Positions 22,415 through 33,539 are shown, counted from the stretch's first letter. The stretch is DNA of 64,000 nt from Dendrophyllia cribrosa (GCA_024195265.1 JAJLRJ010000004.1:1043125-1107124), one strand, 5' to 3'. Notes: a model not told the origin generated them from the sequence alone. Numbers and translations are program-made.

Positions 22415-22991
22415 ATGTTTAGCAGTGCTGTCGTCCATCCGTTCCTTGTGGCACATATTCCACTGATCACAGCTGGAAGGTTTAATAACAGCACAAACTT
22501 GTTCCTTGTGGCTAAACCAAAGGCAACAGTGGCCGACGACATCACCGGAACTCAGTACAGCCGTAAAAAGCCTGTCGAGTTGTATGGCGACCGCATCAAG
22601 CAATTTGCAAAACCCAAAACATGGGTGTTGGATACGTGTAGTGGATGTGCTACGAGCGAACAATATTTAACAACACTGACGAAAGAAAAAATTAAAGAAC
22701 GACCGTCGATGACATTCAATAGTAGGCCTACAGTCTGCACGAACACTGGTTATCAGTAAAAGAAAGGTTATTTTGAATAACAAGACATCTAATGGTTATT
22801 CGTGTCTGTTTTGCTTAGGAACAGCTGCTTGTGCCTCCCTCAAAACAGGCTTGGACTGTATGGTAATTGAAAGAAGCACTAACAAGTGCCGATTAATCCG
22901 GAGAAGGCTGAACCTCCTGACCGAGGACTCTTCCTGGGAAAAACAGTCGCTGTCATCGAATAAGACACTTCAGGCTATTGCTCTCGGTTGA
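22415..22991 (+). pseudogene. DNA methyltransferase-like coding remnant in the TIR element
   Basis: Frame one (22415 to about 22643) reads RKKPVELYGDRIKQFAKP then KTWVLDTCSG. A second frame (22819-22991, after acceptor TTTTGCTTAG) reads GTAACASLKTGLDCMVIERS and stops. Joined in order they resemble the region around the SAM-binding motif I (LD-x-x-SGxGT) of the N6/N4 amino-methyltransferase family in its permuted (C-terminal motif I) form, with a preceding KP-x-EL-x-x-x-x-I-x-x-F segment. The catalytic DPPY/SPPY-type motif is not seen. The phase would need a donor near 22643, where the sequence is GATGTG, not GT. I therefore call a decayed gene. Family assignment is by motif only. Confidence 0.5.
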
Positions 22992-23139
22992 CTCCGTATG
23001 CATTGTAGTTATAACCGTTACACATGATTTTGTTCTTCTCCTGATTGTCACAAATGAGTTTCAACTATAGAGCCATGGGTTTGAATAGATACCTCTGTCT
23101 CCAAATTGCTCTTAAATTTACTTGAATTTACTTCGAAAT

Positions 23140-23420
23140 GAGCTGTGTATATGGTCCCCAGAAATTTCTGCGACCGCAAATTGCTCTTTACAATCAATCG
23201 CCCGCAGAAATTTCTGCGGACCAAACTGAACTTCGCAGGCTACGGCAGCAATGTATGGCCCCCAGAAATTTATGCGGTCCTAAAGTGCTCTTTACATTCA
23301 ATCGCGTATTTGCTGTTAATGCAATTTTTGGTCCCCAGAAATTTCTGCGACCCTCTTTTTCTTCTCTTGGTTGCAAAAAGGGGCACTTGGATCTTATGGC
23401 CCCCAAAAATTTTTGAGGCC
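23140..23420. repeat. Right subterminal array of CAGAAATTTCTG units
   Basis: Four to five palindromic units (CCCCAGAAATTTCTGCG, CCCGCAGAAATTTCTGCGG and variants) alternate with TTGCTCTTTACAATCAATCG. They mirror the left array of the 5.38 kb element. Confidence 0.83.
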
Positions 23421-23897
23421 ATTCAGTTTGGCAAGATTTATACAGATTAAAGGTGTATTTTTTAGAGTAGTTAAGGGCTTATTTTTACTCGGCAAAATAT
23501 GAAGGATTTTTGTAGTATCTTGCAGTCGAAAAAATCGTTGTGGAAACATTTTGAAAAATTAAGGTTTTATTTGCCTGTTCTGACTAGAGCAATTTTGTCA
23601 AGTTTGAGTAGTTATTACCAGTTTTTTGCAGAAGACATAAAAGCCATGTTTTTTGGAAGAAATCGACCTAGAAGACATAATTCGTGACATGCAGTTATTT
23701 TTCTATTTTACGAACAAAATCGCCTTTTTTCTTCATATTCTTCAGAGAAAAAAATGGACTTGTCAGAAATTTAAAAGAAATGGTCATATCTTTCCATTTT
23801 GTGTGATAAAAATTGGAAAGAAATCACAGATAAAGGCCATATTTTTCCAAAATCGCAACTTTAGAATATCCCATCTTACTTTGGAACGTGTTTAATA

Positions 23898-24180
23898 ATA
23901 TCAAGTATTGCGTGTTGGGTATTATGTTTAGTACGAAACCCGTATTGAGAGGCAAATAGGATGTCATATTTGTCAATAAATTTACTGAGTCTAGTGAACA
24001 TAACTTTTTCAAAAAATTCTATTATAAACAGACAGAAGAGAGATTGCCTTAAAAACTGGAATTATTTTAGCAAGTTTAAGTTTATCTGGATAAATTCCAC
24101 ATGAGATAGATTGGTTAAAAATATTTGCTAAAGGTTCACTTATAAGACTTGTAAAATGATTTCTTCGGCATACACTGTAA
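23898..24180 (-). mobile_element. Upstream part of the interrupted LINE RT
   Basis: The minus strand reads ISEPLANIFNQSISCGIYPD, KLKLAKIIPVFK, then after a deletion ISLLSVYNRI, FEKVMFTRLSKFIDKYDIL and GFRTKHNTQHAILDII. This is the N-terminal RT region that should precede motif A at 18440. A short deletion removes the expected NYRP region and frameshifts are present. Confidence 0.8.
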
Positions 24181-24427
24181 TTTTCTCGTTTTCAAATGCC
24201 AATAACAGTTTGCAGAGAAGGATTTTACACATATTTTGCTGCCACGATTTCTCACTTTGCTCGCTGTATAAAACTCAAGGTAAAATTATTTTTCATTCAT
24301 CACTTTTTGCGTCGTTTGTTGACTCGTATTATTCTTCTCGCGGGCCGCACTATAGAGCCTGACAGATTTTATTACCGTAACTGCTAAAAATATCCCCGAA
24401 TTTTGGGCTGAAATTGGCTACGGTAAC

Positions 24428-24560
24428 TACCTAATCGTACCTTTGTTTGGTCTCTCCATGGGTATTTTGGCTCGACTGCGTCTCGCCAAAATACGAACCA
24501 TGGCTTGACCAAACTCGCCTGATATGCCGCCGAAGCGTACCAGAAAGGTACGATTAGGTA
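24428..24560. mobile_element. 133 bp MITE
   Basis: TACCTAATCGTACCTTTG and GAAAGGTACGATTAGGTA form the inverted ends; an internal GTATTTTGGC/GCCAAAATAC pairing makes a hairpin. Confidence 0.75.
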
Positions 24561-25104
24561 TAATAATTATTATCATTGAACGGAGGCCATTTTTCGTTTT
24601 TATATAACTTCTAAAGAAGAAAGCGACAATGTACAAAGAGCGATGATCAAATCACGGATACGCACCTGCAATGTTGTCTAAATGTTGCGAAAGTAATGTT
24701 ACCTATATAAACCCAACGGGTTCAATAAAAGGCGGAATGCATCGAGCTCGAACGGCTATTTGCAAGTAGCCACAATTTTCCCCCCAGAGCTTTACTCCAT
24801 CGTTATATATTTTTGTATCTGTGTTGATCCTGGTCTCACTTTTATGATACTCGCGCAAATAATTAAAAGCTTCAAAATATATAAATTCATCAAAACATTT
24901 ACATATTTACGGAATCCATAGCTCACAGTTGAGCACTTTTCCAAGGAGCCGTGTAAGACTATGACACATATAAGTTAAAGAGTTTATCCCTTAAATTTAG
25001 TAATATATAAAATATTAAAATATAGCGACTATAGTAAGGCTGCGAACAATACCAAACAAGTTATTGAATTACTAGTCGCCTGCTTAGCACGTAGTGACAT
25101 ACTT

Positions 25105-25350
25105 TTGCATATTACAACAACAACAAAACAACAACAACAACAAAAATCTTTATTAGTTAGTTATTATAGAGTTTATAATATTGGCCTGCAGGTAGCAAAA
25201 GCTAATCTAGGCAGGCCAGTGAAATTAATTACATGATTAGAAATCGCTACACACACTAATTTGTTAAAATAAAAAGAAAGGATCAAACAATAGAAAAAAA
25301 AAAGAAGAAACAAAAAGGAAAAACAAGTGATCAAAATAAAAGAAAGAGAA
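25105..25350 (-). mobile_element. LINE 3' end with AATAAAG and (GTT)n tail
   Basis: On the minus strand, GATTAGCTTTTGCTACC and a GCCTGCC hairpin arm lead to CTAATAAAGATTTTTGTTGTTG and a GTT repeat. The same GATTAGCTTTTGCTA motif occurs near 645-660, so both tails come from related elements. Confidence 0.6.
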
Positions 25351-25555
25351 TTGTGAAAATATTAATTAATTACTTTTTAATTTAACAGCCTCCATATAAG
25401 CGAAACTCTTTTTGAAGGCCTCTGTATTAAGCCCAGCGAGCTTGGCAAAATTCTATGCAACAATTACCAGAACTACCCTTAACAGCAAGTTTACAAATCA
25501 GAACATCTAATTACAGTATATAACTAAGTTTACGAACACATTGCTTTGTTTTATT

Positions 25556-26016
25556 TCAAGCGTGCCACGCATAAACATCAGCGCATGTCTTTCCGCTGTT
25601 ATTTTCCTCGGAACAATTGGTCAAGTCTTGTCCAAACCAAATTCGGAACTGTTGCCCAGTAGACACGGTCATTGGAGAGGGAAGGTTGTTAAACACAAGT
25701 TCGGTTGCGTTAACACCCACACCATCAATCTTATATGAGTAATATCCACAATCACCCCCACTTTCTCTGTATTTCGCAAGCGAAAGAACAACATTTTTCG
25801 GGTCGGTTATCACAGTCAATAGCGTCTTATCTTTATAAAAGTTATGTGTGCAGCCCCAATAGGACGGAGGAACGTTATCGTTACACTTAAATGCCCCGCT
25901 CTGGTGAACAAGTTTAAATGTGTAGATGAGCCCGCTCTGTGAGATGTTGAAAACCCCGTAAGAGTCATCGCGAGCTCCAAAGCAGACGAGTTCATCATTG
26001 ATCTTCTTCCAATTTT
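25556..26016 (-). CDS. Terminal exon with a cysteine-containing extracellular C-terminal module (locus 2 side)
   Basis: Acceptor TTTTTTTAG precedes a 461-base open exon that enters in phase 1 and ends at TGA (25556-25558). AATAAA overlaps the end immediately after the stop. The translation includes NWKKINDELVCFGARDDSYG, the segment LIYTFKLVHQSGAF, WGCTHNF, and RIWFGQDLTNCSEEN near the end. It contains about seven Cys and several N-glycosylation sequons, as expected for a secreted protein. I do not recognise the fold with certainty; similar tails occur in cnidarian EGF/discoidin proteins, some annotated as skeletal-matrix-like. The incoming phase matches EGF exons of this family, including the half exon at 27015-27092. 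Confidence 0.72.
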
Positions 26017-26352
26017 CTAAAAAAAATAATTTTGTCGTAAATTGATATTGAGAAATTCATTCCAACACTTGTTATAACTTTCATTTCATTTAACGTCGAC
26101 TGGTTTGAAAAAATAAGAAGAAGCAGAGTGCTAATAGATAAATTTAGGGGAGAGGTGCCGCCATTTTGGAATAAGGCGTATGCGAGTATTTTTTTGTTTG
26201 TCTCACGGCAAGCGGCACAGCTTGCGGGCACAATTATTTTATAATGTTTGTTCTTTTTCTCGAAATCTGAAAAATAGGCCAGTAGGGAATTGGTTAAGAG
26301 CAGTGACTAGCAGATTTTTTAAGTTTGCTTGAACTGTGTACATGCTTGTTAA

Positions 26353-26738
26353 AGGGAGGGTTTCACGGTTCGGCGCATGTGCAAGCTATGACGTAACCCA
26401 TTGAATTTCACTGTTTTGACCAAACAGAAGCGAGTAGATAACTCTGACGGGAAATTTGCTCGTGAAAGTGTCGCGGTCAGTCAGCCATGTGAGCCATGAA
26501 AACCACCAGAGCCGATAGAATAAATCCTTAGGGTCAAAGTTTTTATTCAGTGTTGACTTTTTCGGTGTAAGCCGTTGAAATTTTCTGTGAATTTTGGTCA
26601 TCCTTCGCTTTGGTTGCACTAATTATAATATGTGATTATTGAAGTAAGTGTGAGTGGTTTTTTAACCGATAAAATTGGTAAGAAAGCGAATAGAGTATTT
26701 TAATCTATGCACATGCGCCGAACCGTGAACCCAATCCT
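26353..26738. mobile_element. TIR element with TTAA flanks
   Basis: AGGGAGGGTTTCACGGTTCG (left) pairs with CGAACCGTGAACCCAATCCT (right), extending inward through CGCATGTGCA / TGCACATGCG. TTAA lies immediately outside both ends. No transposase frame. Confidence 0.75.
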
Positions 26739-27014
26739 TTAATAGAGCGGACATAAACATTGTAAAGCAGTAGCCACGCACCTCTTCAGAACCTCTAATT
26801 TCATTGGACCTGGTTATCACGCACTTGTATTGTTTTTAGGTCGAGGGTCCATTGTTCTGTTGTTTGTTCTATTGTTTTCTTAGCCAATCTTGTGAGGCGT
26901 TCCGAGAGGTGCGTACCGCCTCTTGTAAAGGCCTTTTTGCCTTACACGTCCTGTCCCTACCCCTATAAGGAACCAGATATCATTATATGGGCGTGGCTCA
27001 AATTATGTCACTAC

Positions 27015-27092
27015 CTTTACAGAAGCGTCCATCCCCTGTATAACCCTCTTTGCAAATGCAGTTATAGTATCCAGCGGTGTTTGTACAACAGA
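27015..27092 (-). pseudogene. 3' half of an EGF-like exon
   Basis: The minus strand reads [20 protein letters not shown] then RFCKG, and leaves in phase 1 at a GTAGTG donor. This is the second half of a calcium-binding EGF module. The expected first half (DIDEC and the second Cys) and an acceptor are missing upstream, so the exon is truncated. The phase would allow splicing to 25556-26016. Confidence 0.65.
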
Positions 27093-27491
27093 TAAATCAA
27101 ACACATTATTTCCATAGGAAAAGAGAAATGCACTTACAAAGACTAGATCAACTTTGTCGAAAGTAATTGAAACTAGTTAAAATTTGTTTATTTTACACAC
27201 CGTTCATGCATGATTTAACCACTTTTGGGAAAGAAAACGCACATTACCATAACATCCATAGAGCTCTACTCTCATTGATATGTGCTTATACCAAACTACT
27301 GGTTGAAAACGGATGTAATGTGCCATGATTGGTGTCCTTAGCTTATGACGAACAACGGTATCACGATCCACGTTTCCAGCAAAAATCTAAATCAAGAATT
27401 AAGAAAAAAATTGTAAGGTATAACGTCGAAATCATGATAATTATTTCGCTCCCCTCAGCCCTAACTACCCTCTTCCCTACATCCCCCCATT

Positions 27492-27516
27492 CCCCCCCCC
27501 CCCCCCCCCCCCCCCC
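27492..27516. repeat. Poly-C tract
   Basis: Uninterrupted C run of about 25 bases on the plus strand. Confidence 0.95.
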
Positions 27517-28185
27517 TTCCACCTCCCACAAAAATTTGAATTGGCGTGGTGTCTCGTTAGTTGGAAACCGATTAAGTAACGTCAGTTCAATGCCATTTAG
27601 ATTAAACATTCCTTTATTGAAAATGCTCAAGATTATTTGACTTCTGCTCAGTTGGTGCAAAAGTGGCTATGATAGATGTATTCTTTTTTTCTCGATTACT
27701 AATATATAAGTAATAGTAAAACTAAACTGAGCGAAGTAAAATTCAGGATGTAATATGGCGAGTAGTCAAAAGTGTCAGCCGCTTTCCCGCCCTACCACTA
27801 CATTGGTTGAAGTGCACCTGATTAACGCGCGCAACGTACGTCGGGCGAAGAATTTCAAATCGGTCAAGCGGGATAACCCCTGAATTGTACAACACGGGCG
27901 TTTATAACAAAATTACATATTGAAAAGTCTATGTGGACTTTCTTGTACCCAAAACGTTAAGGATATCAGTTAAAAATTAGGCGGGAAACGACAAAAAGAC
28001 CTGTTTTAGATGTCCAATTACGGCTATTTTATTAGAAAACGTTTTAATTGGACGGCTGCAATTGGACATGAACATGACCGCGTGCCGATGACCAATCACA
28101 ATAGTTGATAGGATTATAAAATACGTTTCTCACTGCCACAGTGAAAACGTTTCGTTTTACAAACGCTTTTATTTTATTGCCTTAT

Positions 28186-28432
28186 CTGTGCTTTGTCCTT
28201 GTTCCATGTAGAATCGGAAGTTCAATTCTTTGTTACTGTACTGCAGCTTGTACTTCTTAACCCACTGGTCATTGTCATATCTTCCTTGTGTTGCAACACC
28301 CGTCACTGTAGTTTGTTGACTGCCCAGATCAACCTGGAGCCATTGGGTGGCATTGTTTATGCCCGCTGACCAAGCTCCTCTTTTGACTCCTTCTGCTTTG
28401 AAGTGCAGTCTTCCCTGGTTGGCATGGTGATT
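28186..28432 (-). pseudogene. Discoidin (F5/8C) exon truncated by a Penelope-like element
   Basis: The minus strand reads NHHANQGRLHFKAEGVKRGA, then WSAGINNATQWLQVDLG, VTGVATQGRYDNDQWVKKY and KLQYSNKELNFRFYMEQ. This aligns along its length with the intact exon at 37620-37939. The first third of the exon (CQDALGM..ISASSEY) is replaced at about 28432 by the Penelope-like fragment in opposite orientation. The expected donor after CACAG reads ATAAGG rather than GTAAGG. Both ends are therefore damaged, and I read it as a dead exon. Confidence 0.82.
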
Positions 28433-29165
28433 GATGACAAAAACATAGGCAACTTTCTAGTTACGAGCGCGCTGAAATCTGACGATGAACCGGGAACTTT
28501 TAAATGCACACGCACACGATGTAACACTTGTCCTTTCATTCACAACGCTGACAAAATAACAGGACCTAAACGATCTATTAAAATCACTGATCGTTTTACA
28601 TGCACCTCCGTAAATGTTATCTACTGCATAACATGTACTTTTTGCAAAAAGATATACATTGGCGAAACAGGGAGGAGACTGGGCGACCGTTTTCGTGAAC
28701 ATCTCCGAGACGTTGAAAAAAATGACAAAGACGCATCCAAACCAGTCGCGCGCCATTTTAATCTTACTAACCATTCTAAACAACACATGACAATCTGCGG
28801 CCTTTCCCTACACCAGGGTAACACAGAAAGCCGTAAAAACCTAGAACAAAAAATCATCTTTCAAATCGGCACTCTCAAACCCCACGGAATCAACGAAGGC
28901 TTTTCATTCAACTAATTTACATTTGTTTTTCACGTCACCAAATTTCCACCAATAGCGTAGCTCCACCGCTTACTATATAAAACCACACACTACCCACAAT
29001 TCCTTGATTCGCTCCGACGAAGGGCTAGCGCTCGAAACGTCAGCTACTTGAATCTTTTTACGGTGGTCAATTTACCTTATCGACTCAGTCGATAAAACTA
29101 AATTCTCGTGTTTCATTCCCCCACCGACGCAGCACCACAGTTTCTCTAGAAACTAACCCCATTCA
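28433..29165 (+). mobile_element. Penelope-like element 3' fragment with GIY-YIG domain
   Basis: The open frame runs to 28915. Motifs: SDDEPGTFKCTRTRCNTCPF (the Cys-rich segment before the nuclease), VNVIYCITCTFCKKIYIGET and GRRLGDRFREHL (GIY-YIG core with the following Arg), then HFNLTNHSKQHM and ESRKNLEQKIIFQIGTL with its Glu. It ends with a stop and a 3' UTR containing a hammerhead motif. The RT part is absent, as expected for 5'-truncated insertion. Its left edge interrupts a discoidin exon. Confidence 0.9.
29006..29054 (+). ncRNA. Hammerhead ribozyme motif in the Penelope-like 3' UTR
   Basis: Order: stem I GATTC and GCT, core CCGACGA (U4 replaced by C), stem II GGGC/GCTC around TAGC, GAAAC, GTC with cleavage after 29041, then AGC and GAATC closing the two helical parts of stem I around an internal loop. 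The long two-part stem I supports a genuine hammerhead descendant. The core substitution predicts weak or lost activity. Confidence 0.65.
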
Positions 29166-29240
29166 TTTCCATCAAGCAACTATTTAGAGTGGCAGCGCGT
29201 TAAAACACAACCACTAACGGGACATAAAAAGCTAGCCGTG

Positions 29241-29514
29241 TAGAGTCCTAAACTGTGACGTCACAAAAACTTAAATTAATGAACTTATGGGATTTCCCGC
29301 GTTAACGTTAGAAACAGACTGTGGTTAAATTAGAAGGGTTTGTATGAAGTCATCAGAGCATAAAAGTGCTCATATCTCATCCCCAAATTGCAGAGGTGCT
29401 AATTTTTGGCAAGCGGGAATTTTTCGTCATGCACTTTACGAATAACTAATCAAATCCCATAATTTCATAGAATTGATTTTTGTAACGTCATCACAATTCG
29501 AGCTTGAAACTCTA
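29241..29514. mobile_element. Degenerate MITE
   Basis: TAGAGTCCTAAACTGTGACG and its imperfect mirror near 29470-29514 (GTAACGTCATCACAATTCG, AAACTCTA) share CCCATAA/TTATGGG and GACGTCA/TGACGTTAC blocks. No coding sequence. Confidence 0.5.
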
Positions 29515-30884
29515 CCGTTTTCCTATATTTGCTGGTTTCGTCGAAGAAATATCTTTGCAAACATGCTGCATCGAAGCTTTTAGATGAAATTGACATTTTA
29601 AGCGAGAAAATGTCTGCTTTCACGGATAACATTCCTAGTTACAAAAATTTGGATACATTTTTTAATTACTTAAAAGTAATGATTGCATGATATGCGTCTG
29701 CACAGGTAAAGCTGAATGTAAACAAACAGAGCGAGCAGACGAAAAACAGCCTTCAAGTTATTCTTATCGTTGTTTTTGGTTCACGAGATTGCTGCGATAA
29801 AATAACTGTACTTTTACCTTTCAAAGGTAGGATTTTAGTCAACCCTTTTGCCCTTTCTATTAACAATTTGTTTAATGCTAGTTTTTCTTCGCAAGAACCA
29901 AGTAAACTACCTCGGGAAATCTTCGTCACAAACAAACAATTTGAGACGACAATATCGTAAAATATCGTGGTCTCTGTTCAATAAAAAGAGTCCACTGGAT
30001 CGCGATAAAAGCCATTTGTGCGCGTATATGATCCCTAACTGATATTTTGAATCTGCTGTAGCTTTGGTATGACCAGGTCTTCCTCTTGCCCCGGACGCAC
30101 CTGACCCCTTGTACTTTTCCTTCAACCATTCAGGCATGTCTATCTCGTAGGACAACAAAGGAACCATTCCTGTTTCGTGCGCAGCCCATGACGTGGCACC
30201 GCACTGATCACTTACCCCTCCAAAGGAACAAAGTGCCATCGTGAAATTACCCTCGAATCAAAACATACCCGCGAAACGGAAGAAGAATAGGAACTCGGTC
30301 CAGTCCCCACTCTCTCCTATGTCCAAAATGGCGGACCAGTTGATACATCATCTCAATGCAAGGCCTCGTTTGGTTATTGTATTTGCAACAAAAGCTTTTT
30401 GTTTTACTATCCAGCTCTCCTAACTGTGCATTCCTTCTTGACGGATGGTTTCATTTACTCCGCTCTAAAGGTCTCTGAAATAACGGGTCACATCGACACT
30501 GCAGCTCGTATGTTTGTAATATATCTATGCATGCGTGGTTATGCTCCTTTACTGGTGGGTATTTACAAGAACTATGCAGGCTGTTAACAGACATAGATTA
30601 TATGCTAACGAACGTTTTTGTTAAGCTAACTTTATCTTGTAATCATATAAAAAATCAGGCCTGACAAAATATGGAGATTTTCCATGCTTGGAGCAACGGA
30701 GAAGAATTATGACTTGAAACTGAATATAAATCAATGACAAATTCAAGCATCGTTTAAAAAGATCGTTATATCTAGGTAAGGCCTTCATCATTTGTGCTGT
30801 TTGATGGGTACTAAGTATTGAAAGAAAACATTAACCCTTGTTTTGCCAAATCAGGGTGTTTGTTGTGCTAATCAAAGACCTTTT
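29515..30884. other. No recognised gene
   Basis: Two start-like sites face away from each other: a minus ATG at 30239 followed after eight codons by GGGTAAGTG, and a plus CCAAAATGGCGGAC at 30322-30335. Neither opens into a recognisable protein. The minus frame 29907-30239 (110 codons) has no known motif. Confidence 0.4.
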
Positions 30885-32457
30885 AAGAGCGGATGTCTGT
30901 AAATATCGAGAATCCGACGACACTGGCAAAATTTCGAATTTCTTTTTATTTTACCAAAAGAACCTATTTAGTGACCTATTTTCGAAAATGGGTTTAAAAG
31001 GTTCGATTTCATTTTACTTTTTTCAAAATTTCGATAAGTCGAAAATTAGCCTTTTGAGTCCGCGGGTGCTTTCATGGACCATTGAATTTTGGCTATTTTG
31101 GACCATTTTCAAAACGCTCCTGTTATCGCAACATTCGGTGTCCTACAATGCCTTTGACACAGTGAATAAAACGTCTTTTTAGCTTTCTTTTGCAATAAAA
31201 TTTTGTCGGAAATGTTAACTTTAAAAATCATTTTGGTCTTGTACAAAACACCTATCTTCGCCATGTAAACAAGAAGGCAAATTTAAGGAAACTTCGAATT
31301 AGTAAAATGCAGTCTGGTACATGAGTTTTAGGCAAAAAAACAACACTACATTATAGCTGAATCTGTCTTTTATTTATTCTGAAATTATTTTTGGTGGCCC
31401 GTGAATACAGCGCTACTGAGAGATTTATCCGTGAAGGCTATTTTTAGCTTGACACCAACTTCGCATTCGATTTAATTGAATTTTAAGCGCTGGAATGACG
31501 GCAAGCTTAAGAACGAAACACCGAAATTGGCCCTTAAACAGGTCTTTAAAGCTTTGAAAACAACATTTACATGTTTTAAGCTATAATATTCATATGATTT
31601 TTATCTAGGTCGCATTCAGTTAAAATGTAAGCTATAATCATATGTATCATTGATCGACTTTCTTGCCGACGTATCAAAATACGGCATAAGTCTTTGAACA
31701 GTTCAAGGAATGTTTAAGTTAGCTTGTCTCGCCTTTTCCTTGTTGTAAGCAGCAGAAATACAAGGATTCTTACATAGATATCTCACAAAAACCATGGCTT
31801 GCTTGACATTACAGCATTTGATATTCGCAAAATGTTGTTACAGATGTTTCGTTATTTACACACAGTGTACTCACATAAAAATATCCGATGACTTCCAATC
31901 CAAATGTCGCAGACATAAATGTACGAGAAAACATTAAGGACAGAAAAATATAGTCACATCTTGCCGTCCATTTAGTTGTATTAAGCGATACAAAAGAAAC
32001 CATCACTCGTAAATAACAAGAGGTCAGTGAAAGGCCATAAAATAATTGGTTGCGTGACCTAGTCACGTTCACATGCACTCCAGTGGACCGGGGAGAGATT
32101 ATTTATTAAACGAAAAAAGCCAATGATGCGGGACTTGGGAAGGCTTAATTGTATTTGACTCCCACATCCCCTGAATCAAACGAAAATAAAGGCCGAAAAC
32201 TGAAAGAACTGATTCAATACTACAAACTAGTCATTTTTCCCGTGAGTACCCCTGTCCGTCGCTACCATTGCCATGCTATACCGGGTTTTCAGTTAGCTTT
32301 CAAGGGGGGAGGGTGTATTATATCCGGGGGGGCATATATGCGGCATAAAAAAACGTTTCAGAATGAGATAATATGAAATAAGCTGAGAAACACAGCATTA
32401 TCAGACTTATCAAAATACATTTTTTCACTTCATTTCAACATTGCTCTGCACTATACA

Positions 32458-33324
32458 TAGGCTTAGACACGAGTTTCTCGAAAATTCCTTAAAAGTTGCC
32501 CCAAATTTATAAAAAAAAGTTGCTCAAAAGTTGCCAATTTTCCAAAAAGTTGCCGAAAAGTTGCCCCAATTTTGCCCTCTTTTTTTCACCACGAAGTTAC
32601 TGGCGCGGAAAAAATAATGTGGAATTGCTTTTATTTGTGATTCATTTCTTCAGATAAAGATACTTTTCTTAATAAAAATCATATTTCTTTCTTTTAACAA
32701 AACTAGATTACAAACGAAAACTGACCAGATTACTGTCCCAATAGTCAGTTGTATTATGTACACAGAATCCTTTAGCAGTGATACTAGTAAAGGCCATTGC
32801 AGTAATACTAATAGACAGTCATCATTTATGGGACCAAGAGCTTTTTCCTCTGGTTGCCATTGTAGCAAAGCATTACCTCCAATGAATCAATAATGATTCG
32901 TCTGGATTTTCCGCTTTCTTGAAATAGCGCCCTTAATTGGAACACTCAGGTTTGCTCCGAGCCTTTTGGCTTTCTCGATAGGATCATTTGATTCACCTTC
33001 ATTCGAAGAAATGTCCTCCTCTGAACTTTCAACACGAGCAGCCATGTTGAATAACTTGCTCTTATTGGTGATACTGCTGACCGGAGTGACCTCAAAAACC
33101 ACAGGCAGCCCATTTAAGTAGCCAAAAAGAAAGGGTCAGGTACTAGTACTGCTGAGAGGAGCTCACGCACTTTTTATGTCATGTTTGAGTCATATTTATG
33201 ATAAGTAAGCTCTTATATCATAATCATATATTCATTAAAATACTTTTGGCTGTAAAACAAAAAAAAGTTGCCCGAAATGGCAAAAGTTGCCAAAACGTTG
33301 CCGAGCAACTTATGTCTAAGCCTA
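32458..33324. mobile_element. Non-autonomous hAT element with 8-bp TSD ACTATACA
   Basis: TIRs TAGGCTTAGACA and TGTCTAAGCCTA are flanked by ACTATACA on both sides (32450-32457, 33325-33332). The other palindrome arm has the uninterrupted GCACTATACATACC, that is, the empty site. An 8-bp TSD and TAGG/CCTA ends fit hAT. AAAAGTTGCC repeats cluster just inside both ends. A minus frame (33102-32887) includes MAARVESSEEDISSNEGE and SRKRKIQTN, possibly the start of a former element protein. Confidence 0.88.
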
Positions 33325-33498
33325 ACTATACATACCGTCACGTTCCTAACATTTTAATTGAAATGGTATAGTGTTCTGTTATAATATTATATCATGGAAA
33401 TAAAGAAAAGAAGGGAAGGGCTAATATCCGGGGGGGGGACTTATAACCGGAATATTATTTCTGTTTGCAGGTGGATGGACCTAAAAGTGGGCGGGGAG

Positions 33499-33499
<1 letters not shown>

Positions 33500-33530
<31 letters not shown>

Positions 33531-33539
33531 ATAACCGGC
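33500..33539. repeat. Poly-G tract at palindrome centre
   Basis: About 40 consecutive G residues; length is likely unreliable in any assembly. Confidence 0.95.

Larger units (their letters stand above)
18512..23892. mobile_element. 5.38 kb TIR element inserted in a LINE, with 5-bp TSD TAATA
   Basis: The ends AACACGTTCCAAAGTAAG and CTTACTTTGGAACGTGTT are inverted repeats identical for 37 bp, then imperfect. TAATA flanks both ends (18507-18511, 23893-23897). Removing the element and one TAATA rejoins the LINE frame (LDII + NTIQ), which is strong evidence of insertion. Near each end is an array of short palindromic units around CAGAAATTTCTG. The interior holds a nested MITE, a methyltransferase-like pseudogene and long stretches without recognisable genes. 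No transposase was recognised. A partial copy of the TIR sequence recurs near 19200. The superfamily is unassigned. Confidence 0.85.

Noticed and set aside
29907..30239. 110-codon minus ORF starting MALCSFGG
   Set aside because: No domain, and it runs through a likely splice donor after eight codons; not supportable as a gene.
30838..31182. 114-codon ORF at the palindrome edge, repeated at 35100-35423
   Set aside because: Repetition is explained by the inverted arms; composition (Phe, Ser, Leu rich) is not protein-like.
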